A stretch of DNA of 64,000 bases from Microglena sp. YARC (Eukaryota; Chlorophyta; Chlorophyceae; Chlamydomonadales; Chlamydomonadaceae): the NCBI GenBank assembly GCA_022414725.1, contig CM039465.1, forward strand, positions 2,774,039 through 2,838,038, given 5' to 3'. The notes beneath the pieces are model-generated. The model saw only the letters and a list, made by a program, of their open reading frames with translations, made no database searches and was not told the DNA's origin. Positions 41,301-50,992 of this stretch are shown one piece after another. Numbering within the stretch: the first letter of the stretch is position 1; each line of letters opens with the position of its first letter. Both the position numbers and the translations under genes were made by a program.

Positions 41301-42095
41301 GTACTGGGTGCGGGTAAGCTCATGGAAACACTATGAAGTACTCCCCATCATGTTGACTGGCTCAACTGCTTGGTGGTGTTGGTGGTGTTGCTGGTGTTGC
41401 TGGTGTTGCTGGTGTTGCTGGTGTTGGTGGTGTTGGTGGTGGAAGACATAGGGTACCAGGTACTGGGTGCGGGTAAGCTCATGGAAACACTCTGAAGTAC
41501 TCCCCATCATGTTGACTGGCTCAACTGCTTGGTGGTGTTGGTGGTGTTGGTGGTGTTGGTGGTGTTGCTGGTCTTGGTGGTGTTGCTGGTGTTGCTGGTG
41601 TTGGTGGTGTTGGTGGTGTCGGTGGTGTTGCTGGTGCTGCTGGTGTTGGTGGTGGAAGACATAGGGTACCACGTACCGGGTGCGGGTAAGCTTATGGAAA
41701 CATTCTTCTGAATTACTCCCCATCATTGCCATCAAGATGACAATTTAATTCCAATTGAAGAATTGAAATATCAGTGCAGCACGAACTCAGGGCCCCTGTG
41801 AGGAAAATGGCTGTTTGGGGTTCAGTTCATCAACGCTTTTTCTTATTGGACTTTGGACTGAAGAATACACTGCACCCACGGACACCCACACCCACACGGC
41901 ACCCACACACTGTTAGAGTGGTGAACTACATGCACACGGCTGTGTCCACGTGTGCATATGAGTGGACACGCCACAGTCAGTGAGACTGACCTACCGGTCA
42001 CTAAACTCCAACACACACCCACACCGCACGCACCCACACGCCCACCCCCACCCCCACACCGCACCCCCACACACGCACACACACACCGCCCCCCC

Positions 42096-42126
<31 letters not shown>

Positions 42127-42425
42127 ACACACTTACTCTGCCTTTGTCCCAAGGTCCACATTGCTCCATCCTTTGGAGCCGTACAAATCAGTGTACTTCA
42201 GACGCCCCCCAATCCAGCTTACACTCAAGCACACACCGCACCCCCACACCCTCACAACACCCACCCCCACACCCACCCACCCCACCCACCTCCCACCCCC
42301 ACCCCCCCACACTTACTCTGCCTTTGCCCCAAGGTCCACATTGCACCATCTATTGGAGCCGTACAAATCAGTGTACTTCAGACGCCCCCAATCCAGCTTA
42401 CACTCAAGCACACACCGCCCCCCCC

Positions 42426-42477
<52 letters not shown>

Positions 42478-45400
42478 CCCACCTCCACACCCACACCCAC
42501 CCACCCATACTCACTCTGCCTTTGTCCCAAGGTCCACATTGCACCATCCCTTGGAGCCGTACAAATCAGTGTACTTCAGACGCCCCCAATCCAGCTTACA
42601 CTCAAGCACACACCGCACCCCCCCCCCACACACACACACACACACACAAACACCCACCTCCACCCACACACCCACACACATATACTCACTCTGCCTTTGT
42701 CCCAAGGTCCACATTACACCATCCTTTGGAGCCGTACAAATCAGTGTACTTCAGACGCCCCCAATCCAGCTTATTACCGAGCTCATCCTGAAGGTTCAGT
42801 TTCCAGTGATACTTTTATATTTCTTAGACAGTAATACGTTTTAGATTTTTTAAACAGTGATATTTTTAGGCAGTGATGTGTGTCAGGCATTGATACTGTA
42901 TATACCTTTTAGACAGTGATACTGTATGTTTGTTTTAGACAGTGATACATTTGGCTCTAGGAACCACCTCTCCCAGTTGACAAGGGTTGACCATGGGTCT
43001 ACCTTGGTGCTTTGGCTACAGGGCTCGTACCAATCAGGCTGACCTACCGAACAAAGCAAGAATGCGCCCGATGTGCTCGCACCAATACGGCTGATCCACC
43101 TCTCCGAGTTGGCAAGGGTTGACCATGGGTGTACCTCGTTGCTGTGGCTCCAGGGCCCCCCTTTGCCCCCCTCTAGGACTCACCTCTCCCAGTTGGCAAG
43201 GGTTGACCATGGGTGTACCTCGTTGCTGTGGCTCCAGGGCCCCCCTCTGCCCCCCTCTAGGACCCACCTCAACCAGTTGGCAAGGGTTGACCATGGGTGT
43301 ACCTCGTTGCTTTGGCTCCAGGGCCCACCTCTGCCTCTCTGGGGCCCCCCTCTGCCCCCCTCTAGGACCCACCTCTCCCAGTTGGCAAGGGTTGGCCATG
43401 GGTCTACCTCGTTGCTTTGGCTCCAGGGCCGTCTCTCCTGGTATCCCGAATCCCTAAAACCCTAATCCCTAATCCCTAAATTAGGCGGACCCACCTCTCC
43501 GAGTTGGCAAGGGTTGACTGGCCGATCTACTAATATACGTACATCTATATATATGTAGACATACATGGATTTCTGTATATAGTTCGCAAATGAGCTGGCG
43601 CTAGCTGGCTATCGGCTAAATTAGCGGGTTACTAATAGCGTATCACCCAACTCCCCACCCTGGCTATCGGCTGAATTAGCGAAATAAAGGATGAATGCGA
43701 AGCCATAAATCTTCTGCCGCACTCCCAATTTTCGAACTGACAGAGCAGATGAATGCGAAGCGATAAATCTTCTTCCGCATTCGATCTTAGCGCCAGTATA
43801 GACCAAGTATGGCGCTCAGACTCATTGTCTACAATCTTTTGCTACTCGATGCCACCATGCATGCGCACAATCAACCAGATTTAGGCAGAAAGGCGACGAA
43901 TACAGCCAGCCAGCCAGCTCTTCACAGCGAAAGGAAAGCTCTACAGACCGACGAGGATAGGAGCGATGCAAATTAGTGTTGGCGTTTAGCAAATGCTGGC
44001 GGGCAGCCTGGACCTAATGCTCACAGGCAGGCCGAGCGCCAGGCCGCTAACCAGACAAGGCGCGAGGCCAATGCAGCCAGGCAGGCTGAAGGTAATCCTG
44101 CGAGACAGGCTGCAGAGGCTGTGGATCTGGGCGCCTCATAAGTCCAACTATGGCGAATAGCAGATGCGTGAAGAGTATGCTGCCAACCTCTGAAGTTACC
44201 CCAGGCTCATAATCAAGCCAGACCTTCATATCGTCATGCTTTTTTTCTCCGCCTGCAAGAGTTGCCACCATTCATTCCACCCATGCGCACTTTGCTATGC
44301 CATCGCAGCGCATTCACCATGGTTGGCACCCAATTGTTGCGATTATTTGACTTTGTTCAGATCGCCATGGCCATTCCGCCCCCCTGCACACCCTCGCGCT
44401 TGCACCGCTCATCCCATCTTTGCAAGATCTTTTCGTTGTATCGTATATCGTGAAATACGTTGCTTCGATTTTTGCTGTTCCGAGTATTGACCGAGTATCG
44501 ACTGGGGCACTGCACGAGATGAAGAAGCTACAGGTTTGTAGCTTTTCCTTTGTTCAGTGTTCTCGGTAAGCGTGAAATCTAAGCGTTTGCAAGCTGTTGG
44601 TAGATTCGAAGCACAGCCCGCCCCTCCTTCTGCATGATTGAATCCCACAGCAGGAGTGAAGGTTATGAGGTGGGGAAAAGGAGAGGGTGTGTGCGAGTTG
44701 GTGGTTAGGGAAGGGAGGGATGGGGGGGGGAAAGTGAGAGAAAGGGAGTGTTTGTAAATGGGGTGGGGTGAGGGGTAGGAAGAGGTCAGGGGAAGTAGGG
44801 GATACTGTGGGTCTGGATGGAGGAGGGGGGTGGGGGGGGATGGTATGCGTGTATGAGAGGGTTGGAGGCCACGGCTGAAGCACAAAGGGATTGGGTTGGG
44901 AGAAGAGGTGTGCGCCTGTGGGTGCAGGGGGAGAGGGAGGGGAGCATCGGCGGAGATGGCTGATATTTTGACTGTGTGTAAGGGAGAGGGGGGGGGAAGG
45001 GGGGGGGGGGGGGGGGGGGGGGGGGTACCCGTTCTGTAACCCAGACCAGACCAGGACCCATGACCTGGGTGGGTGGGGGGTGACCACCGGCCACACGGGC
45101 TACCGTACTAGAACTTACATACACACATATATACATACACACACTCATACCACCAGGATATTGGCTGACCCACCTCCCCGAGTTGGCGAGGGTTGACCAT
45201 GGGTGTACCTCATTGCTTTGGCCCCAGGGCCGTCTCTGCCCCACTAGGGCCCCCCTCTACCCCCATCTAGGGCCAACCTCTATCCCCTGGCTTTGGCTCT
45301 ATGACCCACCTCTCCCAGTTGGCAAGGGTTGACCATAGGTCTACCGCGTTGCTTTGGCTCCAGGGCCGTCTCTCCAGGTATCCGACGATATTTAGAATCG

Positions 45401-47027
45401 CGTCCACAGTAACACAGCCCATTGTTATCATCACAGTATCCTAGAGGGGGAGAGGAAGAGAGAGAAATAGAAAGAGGAAGTTAGAGGAGGATTGGGGGAT
45501 GTGTGAATTTGAGAGAGATAGAATTTGCTAAAGAATAATTGCAGCTGTCAATATTTGGAATGGAGTCCAGAGTAAAAGAGCCAATGGTTGTCGTCACAGT
45601 AGCCTGGAGGGGTAGAGAAAGAGAGAGAGAAAGTGAGAGGGATGACTGGGGGCTGTGTGAATTTAAGAGAGGCAGAATTTGCTTAAGAAGAATTGCAGCT
45701 GTCAATATTTGGAACCACGTCCACAGTGGCACATTGTTGGCATCGCTGTATCCTGGAGGGGGAGAGAAAGAGAGAGAGAGAGTTTGAGGGAGGATTGCAG
45801 TCGTCAATATTTTGAATCAGCCTGTAAAGGGAGAAAGGGAGATAAAGAGAGAGAGAAAGAGAGAAAGGAAGAGTGGGGACTGCGTGAATTTAAAAGAGGC
45901 AGAATTTGCAGAAGAAAAATTGCAGCTGTCAATATTCGGAATGGGTTCCACAGTAAAACTCTTACAGGCTAGTTTGTAATAGTTCTGAAATCTCTGGATG
46001 AGACACTCCCCTCCTGTATCCATATTCCTGGCTAGCACCAACTAGCCTTACAAGTACGAGCAAACCAAACACTGCAACGAGCCTCTAGGGCCCGCATTAG
46101 GGCTAGAGGCAGTCTAAAACCACTTCCCCGGGCGGTACTCCAGGTACCGGCCCTCTGGGCGGTACCCACAAGTCTTAGGCAGCTTTTAGCTGCCTAATAC
46201 TTGGCAAGTGGGCCCCATAGACAGAGGGCCGGTATTTGAAAGACAATTCTATGTTGAATCGTATGATGTTTGTCTAACCAACGTGTATAAATATAGTGAG
46301 AATATAGAGAGATCCAGCTTTTAGCTGCCTAATACTTGGCAAGTAATACTTGGGGTTGCTAATCTTAGGCAGCCTGGAGCTGCACATGGTTGACATCACA
46401 TTAGCTTGGAGGGGTAGAAAGAGAGAGATAAAGATAGAGGGAGGATTGAGCACCATGCGAATTTAAGGGTGGCAGAATTTGATCCATCCATCCATCCATC
46501 CATCTATCCATCCCTCTATCCATCCATCCATCCATCCATCCATCCATCCATCCATCCATCCATCCATCCATCCATCCATCCACACATCCATCCACACATA
46601 CATACATACAACAACGACCCACCATTGCACCTAGATGCCATCCAGCCTGGATGTCGCCAATCCAAATCTTCTTTCGTCACGTTGTCAATGTGGGACTGTT
46701 GTATGAAAGGGAGGGGTATCATGAACAGTTAGATGTGCGGGTGAGTGGCCCTGGCCTGGCCCCATGCAGAGGAGAGGTATCAGGAAGAGTTGTGTACATT
46801 GGCTGTGTTGCTATGCCTATAGGCATACGTGTCAATGTGGGACTGTTGTATGACAGGGAGGGGTATCATGGACAGTTAGCTATGCTGGGCAGTCAATGTG
46901 GGACTGGTGTATGACAGGGAGGGGTATCATGAACAGTTAGCTATGCTGGGCAGTGGCCCTTTGTTGTTATGCCTCAAGACAGCCGTGTCATTGTGGGACT
47001 GGTTCATGAGGGGGTAGCATGGACAGT

Positions 47028-47073
<46 letters not shown>

Positions 47074-49598
47074 TTATATTAATATAGGAAAGAGAGGTGG
47101 TGATGGTGGAGCATATGAGGGGATTATAGGAAGGGGGGAGGGCGGGTATGTGTGTGTGTAGGGGGGGGGGGGGGGGCATTATATTGATATAGGAAGGAGA
47201 GGTGGTGATGGTGGTGCATATTAAGGGAGTATAGGAAGGGGGAGGGCAGGTTTGTGTTTTAACCTCATAACTGGAGTGGGAGCTATCCCCATGAGGTGGG
47301 TATTGAAAGGGGGGAGGTGTGGGTGTGGGTGTGGGTGTGGTGGTGGACTGGTGGTGGTGGTGGTGGGAGGGGGGGGGGGGGGGGGGGGGGGGGAATTAGA
47401 TTACTTTAGGAAGGAGAGGTGGTGATGGTGGTGCATATGAGGGGAGTATAGGAAGGGGGAGGGCAGGCATGTGTGTGTGTGTGTGGTGGTGGTGGTGTGG
47501 TGGGGGGGGGGGGGCATTAGATTACTCTAGAAAGGAGAGGTGGTGATGGTGGTGCATATGAGGGAGTATAGGAAGGGGGGAGGGCAGGCATGTGTGTGGT
47601 GTGTGTGTGTGTGTGTGAGGGGGGGGGGGGGGGGGGGGAGCATTATATTGATATAGGAAGGAGAGGTGGTGATGGTGATGGTGGTGCATATGAGGGGAGT
47701 AAAAGAAGTGAAGAGGAGAGATTTGTGTTTAACTTCATAACTAGACTGGGAGCTATCCCGAGGATATTCACCCGCTAATTTAAAATTTGACATTTAAAAT
47801 TCCGAAGATACTCAACCGCTTATTTAAAACTTTAAATTTTTAAATTCGAGGATATTCACTTGCTTTTCTTCAAATTCAACATTAAAAATTCCGAGGATAT
47901 TCACCCGCTTATTTAAAATTCAACATTTAAAATCCAAGGATATTCACACGCTAATTTAAAATTCGAAATTTAAAACTCCGAGGATTCACACACTAAATTA
48001 AATATTAAAAAAAACTGAGGATATTCACCTGCTTATTTTAAATTTTAAATTTAAACTCAGTACGAGCTGATATAGGACATGAGATTGAAGGAACCCTCCC
48101 GTTTGCATGTACCGTGCATACTGGAGAATGACTACTATGTTGGGTTCATTGGGTTTCACAGACCGCAACTGCAACTGAGCTTGGACTACCGTGCACTCAC
48201 CCACTTATACTCATATGCATGAGAATATTTGAACAGACACACCCTAACCCCATGACCTCCCCTACCCCCCCCCCCCCCCCCCCCCCCCCCCCCTACCCCC
48301 TCTATGCATGAGAAGATTTTATCAAAAAATTCCCCCTCACCACCCACACACCCACACCCACACCCACACACATTCCCCCCCCCCACTCCTACCCCCCTAC
48401 CCACCCCTACCCCTCTATACATGTGAACTTGTGAACATAAATCTGAACTATGAGGGGCTGCAACTGCATACTCATAATCGCTATCCTCAAGGGGTTAGGG
48501 GGATCCATGCTCCGTAAATTGGGATGACCCCCCACCACCACCACCACCCTACCACCCTTACCTCTCTATGCATGGAAACTTGTGAACATAAATCAGAAAC
48601 ATGAGGGGCTGCAACTGCATACTCATAATCGCTATCCTAAAGGGGTCAGGGGGATCCATTTACACATTGTTTGATGACCCCCCCACACACACAAACACAC
48701 ACACACACCACCACCACCACCACCACCACCGCACACACACCCTCAACCCCCTACCCACCCCTACCCCTCTACACATGAGACCTGGTTAACATAAATCAGA
48801 AACATGAGGGGCTGCAACTGCATACTCATAATCGCTATCCTAAAGGGCCCAGGGGGATCCATTTACGCATTGTTTGATGACCCCCCCACCCACCCCACCC
48901 ACCCACACACACACACACCACCACCACACCACCGCACACACACCTCAACCCCCTACCCACCCCTACCCTCTACACATGAGAACTTGTGAACACAAATATG
49001 AAATATGAGGGGCTGCAACTGCATACTCATAATCGCTATCCTAAAGGGGTCAGGGAGATTCATTTTCCGCATTTTTGACGACCCCCCCCCCCCACACACA
49101 CACACGCACACACACACCACCACCACCACCACCACCGCACACACACACCCTCAATCCCCTACCCCCGTTACCCCTCTATACATGACAACTTGTGGACATA
49201 AAGCAGAAATATGAAATATGGGTCAGGGGGATCCATTTACGCATTGTTTGATGACCCCCCCCCACACACACACACACCACCACCACCACCACCGCACACA
49301 CACACTCAACCCCCTACCCACCCCTACCCCTCTACACATGAGAACTTGTGAACACAATATGAAATATGAGGGCCTGCAACTGCATACTCATATAATCGCT
49401 ATCCTAAAGGGTCAGGGGGATCCATGCTCCGTAAATTGGGATGACCCCCCACCACCACCACCACCCTACCACCCTTACCTCTCTATACATGACAACTTGC
49501 GGACATAAAGCAGAAATATGCGGGGCTGCAACTGCATACTCACGATCGATATCCTTAAGGGGTCAGGGGGGATTCATTTTTACGCATCTTTTGACGAC

Positions 49599-49629
<31 letters not shown>

Positions 49630-50956
49630 ACCACCACCACCACCACCACCGCACACACACCCTCAACCCCCTACCCACCCCTACCCCTCTACACATGAGA
49701 CCTGGTTAACATAAATCAGAAACATGAGGGGCTGCAACTGCATACTCATAATTTATATACCAAAGGGGTCAGGGGGATCCATTTGCGCATTGTTTGATGA
49801 CCTCTCCCCCCCCCCCCCCAAACACACACACACACACTCAACCCTTACCCCACCTACCCCTCTATACATGAGAACTAGTAAAAAACAAATATATAATATG
49901 AGGGTCACGATTGGTATCCAAAGGGGTCAGGGGATCCATTTTACGCATTTATTTATGACCCCCCACACCCCACCCCACCCCACCCCACCTCACCCCACCC
50001 CACCCCCCTACCCCACCTTACCCCACCCCACCCCCTACCCCACCACCACCCCACCCCAACTCCACCCACTCCACCCCACTCCACCCCACTCACCCCACCG
50101 ACCCTCAACCTCATAACCCCCCTACCCCTCTATACATGAGAACTGTACATTTAAATCTGAATCATGAGGGTCTTCAACTGCAGACTCACGATTGGTATCC
50201 CAAAGGGTCAGGGGGATCCATTTACGCACTGTTTGGTGACCCCCCCCCACACACACCCAACACACACATCACCCACACACACACCCTACCCCCATGACCC
50301 CCCACCACCACCACCCACACACACCCCCCCTACCCCCCTGACCCACCTACCCCTCTATACATAGGAAAATATATAACATGAGGGGCTGCAATTGCATACT
50401 CACAATTTGGTATCCCAAAGGGGTCAGGGGGATCCATGATCCGTATCCGATGTGTGCAAGGTCTCTTGAAAGGCTGGGAGCAGCAACGGCACAAGGGCAG
50501 TGAGCAATTGTGTGGAGGAGTGTGTGTGTGTGTGCGTGTGTATGTGTGTGTGTGTGTGGGGTGGGTGGGGTGGGGTAGAGGGTAGGTGGGTTGGGGGTGG
50601 GTGGGGGTGGGGGTATCTGCGTGTTTACGGGCGTGTCTGTGTGCGTGTGTGTGTATGTATGTGTGTGTGTGTGTGTTTGTGATGGGGGGGGGGGGGGGGG
50701 GGAGGGTGTGAGAGAGATAGAGAGTGTGTGTATCCGATGTGTGCAAGGTCTCTTGAAAGGCTGCAGAGCACGGCCACAAGGGAGTTTTGTGTGTGTGTGT
50801 TGTTTTGTGTGTGGTTGTGTGTGTGTGTGTGTGGTGGTGGTGGTAGTGTGTGTGTGTGTGGTGGGGGGGGGGGGGGGGGGAGTGTGGTGTGATAGGAGTG
50901 TGTGTGTGATTGTGTGCCAAGATCTATTGAAAGGCTGCAGAGCACGGCACATGGGG

Positions 50957-50992
<36 letters not shown>

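Noticed and set aside
40990..41735. [17 protein letters not shown] as an extra exon between exons 6 and 7
   Set aside because: Exons 6 and 7 already join in phase, the candidate's acceptor phase does not fit, and its start resembles a diverged exon 7 copy; kept as a repeat.
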